64,000 bases of DNA from Deltaproteobacteria bacterium (lineage in GTDB: Bacteria > Desulfobacterota > Binatia > Binatales > Binataceae). Shown here one piece after another: positions 17,113 to 25,197 of this stretch (its first letter is position 1; each line of letters opens with the position of its first letter). The DNA lies in NCBI GenBank assembly GCA_003135135.1, contig PLDK01000044.1:58879-122878 (forward strand), written 5' to 3'. The notes beneath the pieces were generated by a model. It made no database searches. It had not been told where the DNA came from and saw only the letters and a list, made by a program, of their open reading frames with translations. A program made the translations under genes and the position numbers.

Positions 17113-18117
17113 CTAACCGCGCGATCGCAGCTGATCCCATCCTGCGATAATCGGTGCGCTATCACCAATCAGGTTCACGCGCTTGCCCCGAACGATCGTG
17201 CCGATTCGCCGCACCCCGACGCGCAAGCGGCGCGACAGTTCGGCTTCGTGGAGGCCGGGCCTCGCGCAGAAGATCAGTTCGTAATCCTCGCCGCCCGTGA
17301 GCGCGTGCACGAGATTGCCGCCCATCAGCGCACGGTACGCCGGCGAGAGCGGGATTCGCGACGCGTCGATGTCGGCGCCGACGCCGCTTCGTTCGAGGAT
17401 ATGCCCCAGGTCCTGCATGAATCCGTCGCTCACGTCGATCGCAGCCGGCGCGGGCCTGAGCGCCGCCAGGCGTTGCCCGGGATACAGCCGCGCTTGCGGA
17501 CGCAGAAATCGCTCGATGAGATATTTTCTTGCGGCGCGATCTTTTTTCGCATTGCCACGCGCCTTCAGCTTGCGCGCCAGGATGCGCCAGCCGAGCGCCG
17601 CATCGCCGAGCGTGCCGGTCACGAAGACCTCGTCGCCGGGACGCGCCGTATCCCGGCGCAGCGCAGCGCGCCCAACCTCGCCGAGCATCGCGATCGTGAT
17701 CGACAGCTCGCGCGCGCGCGTAATATTGCCGCCCACGATATCCGTGGAGGCTGCGCGCGCCGCATCGCGCAGCCCCGCGTAAATCCGTTCGAGCGTCCGC
17801 GCTGCAATTCCCTCGCGCACGGCCAGGTTAACGACGCAAGCAGTCGGACGCCCGCCCATCGCCGCGATGTCGCTCAGGTTGACCGCGAGTGCGCGCGCAC
17901 CAAGCGCTTGCGCAGTGCCCCATCGCAGATCGAAGTGAACATTCTCGACCAGGCTATCGATCGTAAACAGCGTCTGCCCGCGCGGCCGCGCAACAATTGC
18001 GCAATCGTCGCCGGCGCCGAGGATCGTGCGGCGGCTGAGACGGATCCCCGCGCTCAGTCGCGCGATCAGTTCGAATTCGCTGGACAGTTTGCCGGATGCG
18101 TCGGGCAGTTTGCTCAC
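17113..18117 (-). CDS. thiL: thiamine-monophosphate kinase
   Basis: 334 residues of the PurM/ThiL ATP-grasp-like fold. Motifs: EFELIARL near the N-terminus, GAGDDCAIV (Mg/ATP site), TIDSLVENVHF, VNLSDIAAMGG, DIVGGNITR and VTGTLGDAALG, and later DVSDGFMQDLGHI and TGGEDYELIF. It phosphorylates thiamine monophosphate to the active diphosphate. The GTG start overlaps the stop of the histidine kinase gene by four bases. No other thiamine genes are in the window, so its place in this operon looks historical. Confidence 0.95.
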   Translation of the reverse strand: MSKLPDASGKLSSEFELIARLSAGIRLSRRTILGAGDDCAIVARPRGQTLFTIDSLVENVHFDLRWGTAQALGARALAVNLSDIAAMGGRPTACVVNLAVREGIAARTLERIYAGLRDAARAASTDIVGGNITRARELSITIAMLGEVGRAALRRDTARPGDEVFVTGTLGDAALGWRILARKLKARGNAKKDRAARKYLIERFLRPQARLYPGQRLAALRPAPAAIDVSDGFMQDLGHILERSGVGADIDASRIPLSPAYRALMGGNLVHALTGGEDYELIFCARPGLHEAELSRRLRVGVRRIGTIVRGKRVNLIGDSAPIIAGWDQLRSRG

Positions 18118-19424
18118 GGCGTGTGCGCTTTCGGTGGTTGCGCTTCGAGCGGCAATTCCGCGATCAGCGTCAGTCCACGCCGGCCGTCCGCGAACCGGGC
18201 CTCGACCCGGCCGCCGGCCGCTTCCGCCATCGCGCGCGCGATGTACAGTCCGAGTCCGCGCACCGCGCCGCGATCGCCGTCTTTGTTGGGGCGCTCGAAC
18301 AACGCTTCCATATCCGCCGATGAAAGCGCCGGGCCGCTGTCGGTGACCTCGACCACGATCGATTCATTGCGCATCCGCGCACGCAACACGACTTCGCCAC
18401 TCGCTATCCTTCCGATCGCATACCCGAGCATGTTTCTCACGATCCGCTCGAAATGACGCCGGTCGAGTTTGCACGCCGGCAGCCGCGCGATCTCGATGCG
18501 TAGATTCAGGCGCCGACGCCGCGCCTGCAGGGCGCAATCCTCCGCGACTTCGCTGAGCAGCTGGTACGGATCCAATTCGGCCGGCGACGGGATGACGGCG
18601 TTTTCCTGCACCTCGTAGTAGTCGAGCACGTTGCTGACCACCAAGTCCATGTTCCACGCCGTCGAGCCGATTCTTTCGAGCAGGTCCGTCCGCTCCTTTG
18701 GGCTGATGTCCGCCTCCTCGAGCAGATTGACATAGCCGCTCAGCGCCGCGACCGGACTGCGAATGTCATGCGCCATCGTCGCGATTTGCGTCTGCCGAAA
18801 CCGCGCGGCTTCCTCCAGGTCCTGCACCTGTTTGCTGAGGCGGCGGCGGAATCGGCCGATGAAAATCGCTGCGTATTGAGCAAGGATCACCGCGGCGATC
18901 AGACCCATCCATCGATATATCCCGTATGGCGTTGCGATCGGCACCAGGTACTCGCCCGCCGCGTAGCTCAGTAGCGCCATGACAGCCATCGCAAACTGCC
19001 AGCGCGTGCCCCAGATCACGAACGCCGCGGTTACCAGCGGACACAACATGATCGTGATAAAGCGCGACTCGGGGTTTCCCGTCGCCCGGCTGATCAGGAC
19101 GAACATCGCGATCACAAACAGGATGAACAGCATGACCAAGGTTTTCCAACGGCGCTTGAACCAGCGCGTCCACGTCATCGCGAAGAACAGGCAGGTCGCG
19201 CCCAGGGTCAGCCAGTGCAAGCCTGCCCCCGGCGCATTCGCTCCCCGCACCTGCTGATCGTACGCAAGATACGCCAGCAGCATGAAGATTCCGACCGCGC
19301 CGCCGAGTTTCAGAACTCGCAGCGATTCCTCGTCATCCTCGGTCCAGATGAACTCCGAAGTGGCGCGGCCGAGATCGTGAAATGTCAGCGCGGATCGGCC
19401 GTCGTTTTTGACTTGCTCCGCCAA
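18114..19424 (-). CDS. membrane-bound sensor histidine kinase
   Basis: 436 residues. About six hydrophobic segments fall between residues 40 and 192 with no large periplasmic loop, followed by a coiled linker and the kinase core: H box ATMAHDIRSPVAALSGYVNLL (His219), an N box that is atypical (VRNMLGYAIG instead of a clear NLL.NA), and G boxes VTDSGPALS and RGLGLYIARAM. It probably senses a membrane or intramembrane signal. Start is TTG, with no better codon nearby. No response regulator is adjacent. First gene of a tightly overlapping run (thiL, CNNM x2, larB, ABC1, AlkZ-like), and 65 bases after the aminotransferase gene. Confidence 0.85.
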   Translation of the reverse strand: MAEQVKNDGRSALTFHDLGRATSEFIWTEDDEESLRVLKLGGAVGIFMLLAYLAYDQQVRGANAPGAGLHWLTLGATCLFFAMTWTRWFKRRWKTLVMLFILFVIAMFVLISRATGNPESRFITIMLCPLVTAAFVIWGTRWQFAMAVMALLSYAAGEYLVPIATPYGIYRWMGLIAAVILAQYAAIFIGRFRRRLSKQVQDLEEAARFRQTQIATMAHDIRSPVAALSGYVNLLEEADISPKERTDLLERIGSTAWNMDLVVSNVLDYYEVQENAVIPSPAELDPYQLLSEVAEDCALQARRRRLNLRIEIARLPACKLDRRHFERIVRNMLGYAIGRIASGEVVLRARMRNESIVVEVTDSGPALSSADMEALFERPNKDGDRGAVRGLGLYIARAMAEAAGGRVEARFADGRRGLTLIAELPLEAQPPKAHTP

Positions 19425-19488
19425 TCAGGCTGCCCCGGAATCTTTTCTGCGGCTGCTAACTCCTCTCATGATCGCAAATGGCCTGTCC

Positions 19489-20688
19489 TCAGCGCCGGAT
19501 TTCATCAAGCGCCCTTTCCATCGCGCTCAACGCAAAATCGACCTCGTCCGGCACGATCGTCAGCACCGGCGCAAGCCGGACAACGTTGTCCGCGTTGAGC
19601 GTCCAGTTCAAAACCACCCCACGCGCTAAAGTCGCCGCCACAAAGCGCCGCGCCAGCGCCGCATCGCGAAACTCGATACCCACCAGCATCCCGAGACCGC
19701 GCACTGCCGCGATTTCCGGCGCGCGCATCGCCTGCAGGCGCCGCACGATCTCCTTGCCAATCGTCGCGGCGCGGTCGTACAGACGCTCGCGCACGATCAC
19801 ATTCAGGGCAGCCAGTCCGGCTGCGCACGAAAGCGGATGGCCGCCGAAGGTCGTTATATGTCCGAGCGGCGGATCGTGCGAGAGCGTGCCAAGCAGATCG
19901 TCGCGGGCGCACAATGCGCCCAGCGGCAGACCGCCGCCAAGCGCCTTGGCCATCACGACAATGTCAGGCACGACGCCAAAATGCTCGAGCGCGAACAGCT
20001 TGCCGGTGCGGCCAAAGCCGGTCAGCACCTCGTCGAAGATGAGCATCGCACCCGCCCGATCGCATTGTTCACGCAGCGCGCGAATGAATCCGGCCTCCGG
20101 TATGCGCACGCCGCCCTCGGCCTGCACCGGCTCGACAACCACCGCCGCGATCGTCGAATCGATTTTTGCAAGCGGCCTCTCGTCACCGAACGGCAGATGC
20201 CGCACCGGGCCGGGTAGCGCGCCGAACGGCTCACGCATCGCGCGATTTCCCGCCAGCGCAAGCGCGCCCATCGTGTCACCGTGATACGCCCCGTCAAACG
20301 CCACGAATCCCGCGCGTCCGGTGAACTTGCGCGCCACCTTCAGCGCACATTCGATCGCTTCTGCCCCGCTGTTGGTGAAATACACGCGCTCGAGCGGCCG
20401 CGGGAGAAGCTCGGTGAGCCTTCGCGCCAGCATAACCTGGCTCTCGATCACGTACTCGCCGTACACCATGACGTGCAGATGGCGTCGCGCCTGCTCCCCG
20501 ATCGCGGCAAGCACCTCGGGATGCCCGTGGCCGAGGGCAGAGACGCCGATCCCCGCGATGAAATCGAGATAGCGCCGCCCGTCCGACGCGACCAGCCACG
20601 AACCGTCGGCGCGCGATATCTCCAGCCCGATCGGTGCGTCGGAAGTCTGCGCCAGATTCTGGCGGAAGAAGTCGCCAAGCTCACTCAT
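19489..20688 (-). CDS. class III PLP aminotransferase in a luxC/luxE-like operon
   Basis: 399 residues, ornithine/4-aminobutyrate aminotransferase fold. Visible are TNSGAEAIECALKVAR, FDGAYHGDTMG, the PLP-pairing Asp219 in FDEVLTGFGRTG and the Schiff-base Lys248 in VVMAKALGGGLPLG; the TTFGGHPLSCAAG segment follows. By similarity alone it could be an acetylornithine or omega-amino acid transaminase. The context suggests another substrate: its ATG overlaps the stop of an acyl-CoA reductase gene, itself behind an acyl-protein synthetase gene, so an acyl aldehyde is the likely amino acceptor. Start chosen at this overlap; a frame extension of 16 residues is unsupported. Confidence 0.88.
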   Translation of the reverse strand: MSELGDFFRQNLAQTSDAPIGLEISRADGSWLVASDGRRYLDFIAGIGVSALGHGHPEVLAAIGEQARRHLHVMVYGEYVIESQVMLARRLTELLPRPLERVYFTNSGAEAIECALKVARKFTGRAGFVAFDGAYHGDTMGALALAGNRAMREPFGALPGPVRHLPFGDERPLAKIDSTIAAVVVEPVQAEGGVRIPEAGFIRALREQCDRAGAMLIFDEVLTGFGRTGKLFALEHFGVVPDIVVMAKALGGGLPLGALCARDDLLGTLSHDPPLGHITTFGGHPLSCAAGLAALNVIVRERLYDRAATIGKEIVRRLQAMRAPEIAAVRGLGMLVGIEFRDAALARRFVAATLARGVVLNWTLNADNVVRLAPVLTIVPDEVDFALSAMERALDEIRR

Positions 20689-21989
20689 CGCGCTCCAACC
20701 ATCATATCGAAGAACCCGCCTCCACCGTGGCGCCAATCAAGCGGCGGCGATTGCATCTCACCGGGTGCGCACACGTACGGTATCCCGATCGATCCGACGG
20801 TTGCACCTATGCTGGCGGCTTCCGATTCATCGCCAGCGACCGCCATCGCTTCGATCCGTCCCGATACAGCCGCGATGCAATCGCGAAATTCCCCGAGATC
20901 GCGCACTCCGGTCACGTACACCGTCCTGAACCCCGGCGAAACATTGAAGGAGTCATCCCGCGCCGGACTCGGCTCGAAGACCACCGTCCATTCAAGCCGG
21001 TCTCCCTCAAACAGCTCGACCGGCTCGCCCGCAATCCGCCGCCAGCGCGCGCGCTCTCGCACTCCGCGTATTTCGACAGCATCGCGCAATGGGATTTTCG
21101 CCGGCGGCATCGATTTCCCCATACGTTCGAGCGCCGCTGACATTCGGATCGCCAGGTCGCGCGCCGCGTCGCCGGTATGACTCACCACGAACACCTGGTG
21201 GAGCGACAGGCAGCCCAGTTGCTCGAACAATACGACATCGCGCGCGAGTAGCTCCGCGACCGTGTCGATACGCGGTGGATTGGTAGCACCCGGCGCGACC
21301 ACGGCGGCGCTGACCCGGCTGCCGAATCCGATCACATTGCGTCGATTGTGAAGCGACTCGATCGTCAGGTCGTCGCCGTACGCCACCACCCGCTCGCAAT
21401 TCGCAATCAACGCCGCGGTCAGATCGGCGCGCGCGCGGCTCCAGTGGAAGACCTCAATGCGCGCGCCGGCGTCGCGATCGATCTCGGCGAGCGTGCGCGC
21501 AAACTCCGCGAAAAATATCGGCTCGGCCGAGGCGGTTTTGACCACCACCCCTGCGCCTGCCACCAGCGCGATCGCGATCTCATGCATCCCGGCGCCGGCA
21601 ACATTGCCCGCGGCGATGAATCCAACCGTTCTTGGCCTGTCGACCCCGCCGCTCGACGAAATCCGCGCGGCCAAAGACTTCAACGCGTCGATTGTGAATG
21701 TTTTCAGCAGCGCGTCGATCGAGCTTTCGAGCATCGCGACGGAATACTCCGCCGAGCACGCGATTGCGGCGATCGCTTCGCGCCGGCGCGCGTAATCCCG
21801 ATCGCGCCAGAGGTCGAACGCGCGCGCCAGTGCCTTGGCCATTCGATCCGCACCGGGGTTGATGCTTTCTGCTCCACGCACACGCGCGGCTGCCGATGCG
21901 ATATCCGATTCGACCAGCCGCGATGAATCGAGTCCGGCCGTGCCGGGGCTTGGGACGCGCGCCTGCGCTTGGCTCGACGCCGTACTCAC
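20685..21989 (-). CDS. LuxC-type acyl-CoA/acyl-protein reductase
   Basis: 434 residues, aldehyde-dehydrogenase-related LuxC family. GFIAAGNVAGAGMHE (123-137) and GAGVVVKTASAEP form the nucleotide site; Cys260 in LFEQLGCLSLHQVFV is the expected thioester nucleophile; late in the protein come VSGRIEAMAVAGDE and GSIGIPYVCAPGEMQSPPLDWRHGG. The family reduces an acyl thioester to a fatty aldehyde with NADPH. It is preceded by a luxE-like gene (two bases between stop and GTG start) and followed by an aminotransferase (4-base overlap). No luciferase luxAB genes are present, so the aldehyde is not for light production here. Confidence 0.85.
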   Translation of the reverse strand: MSTASSQAQARVPSPGTAGLDSSRLVESDIASAAARVRGAESINPGADRMAKALARAFDLWRDRDYARRREAIAAIACSAEYSVAMLESSIDALLKTFTIDALKSLAARISSSGGVDRPRTVGFIAAGNVAGAGMHEIAIALVAGAGVVVKTASAEPIFFAEFARTLAEIDRDAGARIEVFHWSRARADLTAALIANCERVVAYGDDLTIESLHNRRNVIGFGSRVSAAVVAPGATNPPRIDTVAELLARDVVLFEQLGCLSLHQVFVVSHTGDAARDLAIRMSAALERMGKSMPPAKIPLRDAVEIRGVRERARWRRIAGEPVELFEGDRLEWTVVFEPSPARDDSFNVSPGFRTVYVTGVRDLGEFRDCIAAVSGRIEAMAVAGDESEAASIGATVGSIGIPYVCAPGEMQSPPLDWRHGGGGFFDMMVGAR

Positions 21990-21991
21990 GC

Positions 21992-23146
21992 TTATCGCGG
22001 AGCCTCCACGCGCTCGGGAGTCACCGGCGTCATGCGCGCCGCTTCAGTCGCGGAAAATTGCCCAATCGCCAGCGCGCAGCCGCGGGCCAATCCGCCTGTC
22101 CCTCTGCCAAGCACGCGCACCCGGCCACGCTCGACCCAGCCCAGGTCTTCCGTCATGACCGCGGACACCGAGCCGACGTTGGCCAGATCGAAGAACGTGA
22201 GCAGTCCGATCTCCCCGTCCGGCATCGGTCTCAACGTGACCGGATCCCGCGCCGTCACGCGCAGCCATGGCGGCGGAATTTTGAACCGGTCTGCCCTATG
22301 CTCTTGCGTATTCGACAGGCCGGGGCAATTGAACGCCGTCGCGTCGTAAAGCTGCGAGCACAACTCCGTCATCCCGTATTCGTTGACAACCATCGCGGGC
22401 GCGATCGCGAGCAATTCGCCGGCCCGCCCGATCACCTCCGCGGCTTGCATCGGTACGGCCTGCCCTTTCGCCCCGCCGGTGTCCATCATTCGCGAACCCG
22501 GATCGAGCCGAAATTTCACGCCGCCGCTGCGAAGCTCGGAAAACAGCGCCGCGAATGCCGCCGTCGTCCCCAGGATGCAGACCGGTTCGCGCCGTGCCTG
22601 GGCGTCGGCAAGAAACCCGGTCGCCGCCTTGATATCTATACGGTCGCGCGATGCGACCGCCAGATGCGTGCGCGTCCCGAATTCTTCGATACACCAGCTA
22701 ATCATCGCCGCCAGCGACGACTCCGGCATCACGTCCGCAGTCGGATGCATCGCGAGAATCGCCACTCGACGAGCGTCGGGGAACAGCATCGTACGCAGAT
22801 GAGCGATCGCCGAGGCGCGATAAACCTCGGGCTGCGCAACGATATGGCGTCCGCGGCGTTGCCGCCCCTGCGTGGTTCCGCTGGTGAGAAAAATGGCTGC
22901 TTCCGCTTTCGCTGACCGCACGGCTCCGTCGTTCGCAAGCTCGGCGTACTTGAATGCGACATTGCTGACCGCCGGGATATCGTCCACGGTCCGCACCGCG
23001 CCAGGATCGACGCCACGCTGCTGGCAGTAGCGCCGATATGCGCCGACCGCCTCGAATTGATACCGAAAAACGTCCAGCGCAAGCCGCTGGAACGATTCAG
23101 GCTCGGGCCTGTGGATAAACGTGAGGACCTGCTCGTAGATGGACAT
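21992..23146 (-). CDS. LuxE-type acyl-protein synthetase
   Basis: 384 residues of the ANL superfamily, LuxE/PaaK branch. The AMP-forming motif is FLTSGTTQG (87-94), and the LuxE signature is NEYGMTELCSQLYD (255-268). Cys357 in ARGCALAIG near the C-terminus sits where LuxE carries the acyl group; that match is my inference. It activates a carboxylic acid with ATP and hands the acyl group to the reductase. First gene of the three-gene luxE-luxC-aminotransferase unit. I chose the ATG starting MSIYEQ; 20 upstream in-frame residues look unrelated. Confidence 0.83.
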   Translation of the reverse strand: MSIYEQVLTFIHRPEPESFQRLALDVFRYQFEAVGAYRRYCQQRGVDPGAVRTVDDIPAVSNVAFKYAELANDGAVRSAKAEAAIFLTSGTTQGRQRRGRHIVAQPEVYRASAIAHLRTMLFPDARRVAILAMHPTADVMPESSLAAMISWCIEEFGTRTHLAVASRDRIDIKAATGFLADAQARREPVCILGTTAAFAALFSELRSGGVKFRLDPGSRMMDTGGAKGQAVPMQAAEVIGRAGELLAIAPAMVVNEYGMTELCSQLYDATAFNCPGLSNTQEHRADRFKIPPPWLRVTARDPVTLRPMPDGEIGLLTFFDLANVGSVSAVMTEDLGWVERGRVRVLGRGTGGLARGCALAIGQFSATEAARMTPVTPERVEAPR

Positions 23147-23411
23147 CGGATTCGCGCCGCGGGCCGACGGGGGATGATCATGGCACCGCCGCGCGCGCCC
23201 ATTCAATCCTGCGATTCTGCGGCGTCCCCTTTGAGAGCGAAAATGCCGTATTTACGTGGCGCTTGAATTGTTCTAGACTCCGGCTTGTTGTGGGAGGCGG
23301 GGGATGCCTCGGCGGCGGTCAAAGGACCGGGTAGGCGAGGCTTTCGGCAGGTTACAGCGCTTTAATTAGTCAATGCCGTCCAACGTTACCGCAATTGGGA
23401 TGTAACCAATT

Positions 23412-23440
23412 TTGCGCTTGCAACGTATTTTTGGTAAATA
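23412..23440 (+). promoter_or_regulatory. candidate promoter for the secreted 137-residue protein
   Basis: TTGCGC and TAAATA are separated by exactly 17 bases in an AT-rich patch about 35 bases before the gene. GGTAA/TTACC flank the -10 (23433-23447), and GTTAC or its complement recurs at 23351, 23395 and 23402. The rest of the 23147-23411 gap shows no gene. Confidence 0.4.
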
Positions 23441-23473
23441 AGTTACCTTCGAATAGGGGAGAAGCATCGCGAA

Positions 23474-23887
23474 ATGAAGAAATTCGCCGCCGGCCTGATG
23501 ATCGGCTTTGTTGCGAGCTGGGCTGTTGCTTTTGCTTCGTCCAACGTGAGCCACAATGGCAATTTCTGGAGCCACCTCAATGGCGCCGCCAAGGACGGTT
23601 ACGTCAACGGCTATTCCGATGCGATGCGGGTGAGCGTCGGCAAACTCGACGTCCTCAATTCCGCCGCCGATCTGTTTCATTGGAAAGGCGCCCGTCGCAT
23701 TATCCATCAGCTCTCCGGACAGCTCTCGATGGGCCAGGTGACTGCGAATCAGGCGGTCAAGCGGCTCGACGAGTTGTATTCGAATCAGAAGTACAGTGAG
23801 CTCGATCTCGGTGAGGCGCTGCAAACGCTCTCGATTCGCGCCAATGAAACCGCGATGCCCGACGCGCCGGTGAAGAGCGCGAAGTAA
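23474..23887 (+). CDS. secreted or membrane-anchored small protein of unknown function
   Basis: 137 residues. The N-terminus MKKFAAGLMIGFVASWAVAFASS is a signal peptide or anchor. The rest is a soluble helical region (GYVNGYSDAMRVSVGKL, then LSMGQVTANQAVKRLDELYS) that could bind metal or protein, but I recognise no family. Supported as a real gene by GGGGAGAAG upstream, a 17-spaced promoter and a strong terminator just after it, so it is probably a monocistronic transcript. Acidic/basic balance is normal and there are no Cys. Confidence 0.75.
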   Translation: MKKFAAGLMIGFVASWAVAFASSNVSHNGNFWSHLNGAAKDGYVNGYSDAMRVSVGKLDVLNSAADLFHWKGARRIIHQLSGQLSMGQVTANQAVKRLDELYSNQKYSELDLGEALQTLSIRANETAMPDAPVKSAK

Positions 23888-23908
23888 AACCCTTCGATTT
23901 TCTCATCT

Positions 23909-23942
23909 GAGGCGGTCTCGTCAGGGACCGCCTCTTTTTTTC
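23909..23942 (+). terminator. rho-independent terminator
   Basis: A 9-base perfect stem, GAGGCGGTC / GACCGCCTC, with an 8-base loop, followed by a run of seven or more T. It lies 22 bases after the stop of the 137-residue protein gene. The clearest intrinsic terminator in the window. Confidence 0.85.
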
Positions 23943-24014
23943 GCGACACGCGGCTTAACGGTCGCGCTTGAAACGACAGGTCCGCGGTCCTAGCCTAATT
24001 CGCGGGACATCCAC

Positions 24015-24923
24015 GTGAACGCACCGGTATTTCTGCTGGAAAAAGTTCTCCGCGCCACCGTTGGCGTTCACTCGCATATTCCATCGACGCATGTCTCGAC
24101 TGCGATTGGCCTGGGCACCGATCGCCGCGGCACCGGCACTGTCGTCAGCCCCGACGGACTGATCCTCACGGTTCACTACCTGCTGCTCGGCGCGAAAAAC
24201 GTGATCGTCACGATGCCCGGGGGCGAACAACTCGAGGCAACGATCGTCGGCAAGGATTACAGCACCGGACTCGGCCTGCTGAAGATCGATCGCGGCAAAA
24301 TCCCCTTTGTGGAAATCGTGTCGTCGGAAAAATGCGTCGTCGGGCAGGAGGCGTTCACTGTCTCGAGTCTCGGCGGCGAGAAACGATGCGCTGATTGCGG
24401 CATCATCACGTATCTCGGTCCCTTCGACGCGGTCTGGGAATTCGTGCTCGACAAGTGCGTCTGCGTCACCGCCTCGTCGCTCAACATCGGGATGAGCGGC
24501 GGACCGATCTGCAATCTTCAGGCACAAGTGGTGGCCGTTTCATACTTGAACTTCGCCGACCTGAGCCGCGCGATTCTTGGCGTGCCGGGCGAATGTTTCC
24601 TCGCCATCCGCGATGAGTTGATCAAGCATGGCCGGCGCACCACCGCCGCACCGCGCGCCTGGCTCGGCGTGCTCTCATACACGCTGCGCGACCACGTTGT
24701 GATCGCGGGCGTGATGCCCGGCGGTCCGGGTCAAAAGGCCGGCCTGCAACAGGGCGACCTGGTTATTTCGATCGATGACACCGACGTGGACAGCCGCCGC
24801 GTTCTCTACGAGGCGCTCCGCAACCATCGGCCCGGCGAGAGCATCAATCTCAAGGTCCTGCGCGACACCCACGTTTACCAGCTCGATATCCCCGCCATCC
24901 GTGTCGAAGATTACTTCGCCTGA
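24015..24923 (+). CDS. HtrA-like trypsin/PDZ protein lacking the catalytic Asp
   Basis: 302 residues: a trypsin-like domain (about 10-215) and a PDZ domain (about 220-295; AWLGVLSY, GVMPGGPGQKAGLQQGDLVISI). His54 (LTVHYLLLGA) and Ser161 (IGMSGGPI) of the triad are in place, but the usual Asp in tDLAvLKI is Gly85 (STGLGLLKI), so proteolysis is doubtful. There is no signal peptide or membrane segment, unlike DegP/DegS/HtrA, so it should be cytoplasmic. It is rich in Cys (KRCADCG, DKCVCV), unusual for the family. Start is GTG. A PDZ-based binding or chaperone role is possible. Followed by repeat locus B. Confidence 0.8.
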   Translation: MNAPVFLLEKVLRATVGVHSHIPSTHVSTAIGLGTDRRGTGTVVSPDGLILTVHYLLLGAKNVIVTMPGGEQLEATIVGKDYSTGLGLLKIDRGKIPFVEIVSSEKCVVGQEAFTVSSLGGEKRCADCGIITYLGPFDAVWEFVLDKCVCVTASSLNIGMSGGPICNLQAQVVAVSYLNFADLSRAILGVPGECFLAIRDELIKHGRRTTAAPRAWLGVLSYTLRDHVVIAGVMPGGPGQKAGLQQGDLVISIDDTDVDSRRVLYEALRNHRPGESINLKVLRDTHVYQLDIPAIRVEDYFA

Positions 24924-24944
24924 TTTCCCGCCCCGTCGCGCGAG

Positions 24945-25196
24945 ATCCTTCGCTGCGCTCAGGATGACACAAAAGACGCGAGCGGCCGCCTCTTTCCCCC
25001 TCACCGGTTCTAACCGGGCGAAGCCCGCATCCCGCGGCGGTGCCGATTTGTTTTAACGCTGGGCGTAGGGGGTCACCCCTGGCCGTGGCGACGGCAGCGC
25101 AGTATTAAACCCTTGGTAGGTGCCGCGCCCGCCAACGGCGGGCGGCCTTAATACTGGGTGCAGGGCTCAGCCCTGCGGTGCAGGGGTCACCCCTGC
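24945..25196. repeat. mosaic palindromic intergenic repeat, locus B
   Basis: Gap between two converging genes. It begins with the widespread GATCCTTCGCTGCGCTCAGG module, then TTCTAACCGGGCGAAGCCCGC, then GGTGCCGATTTGTTTTAACG, then hairpins. Bases 25156-25196 are the exact reverse complement of 11389-11429. The opening modules recur in the same order at 51.9 kb, and the GGTGCCGATTT module at 50.88 kb. No gene seen. Confidence 0.85.
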
Positions 25197-25197
25197 G

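Noticed and set aside
16384..18456. 690-residue open frame on the plus strand
   Set aside because: It lies antisense to CNNM and thiL genes with strong family motifs. Its translation is Arg/Gln-rich low-complexity sequence, an effect of GC-rich codons.
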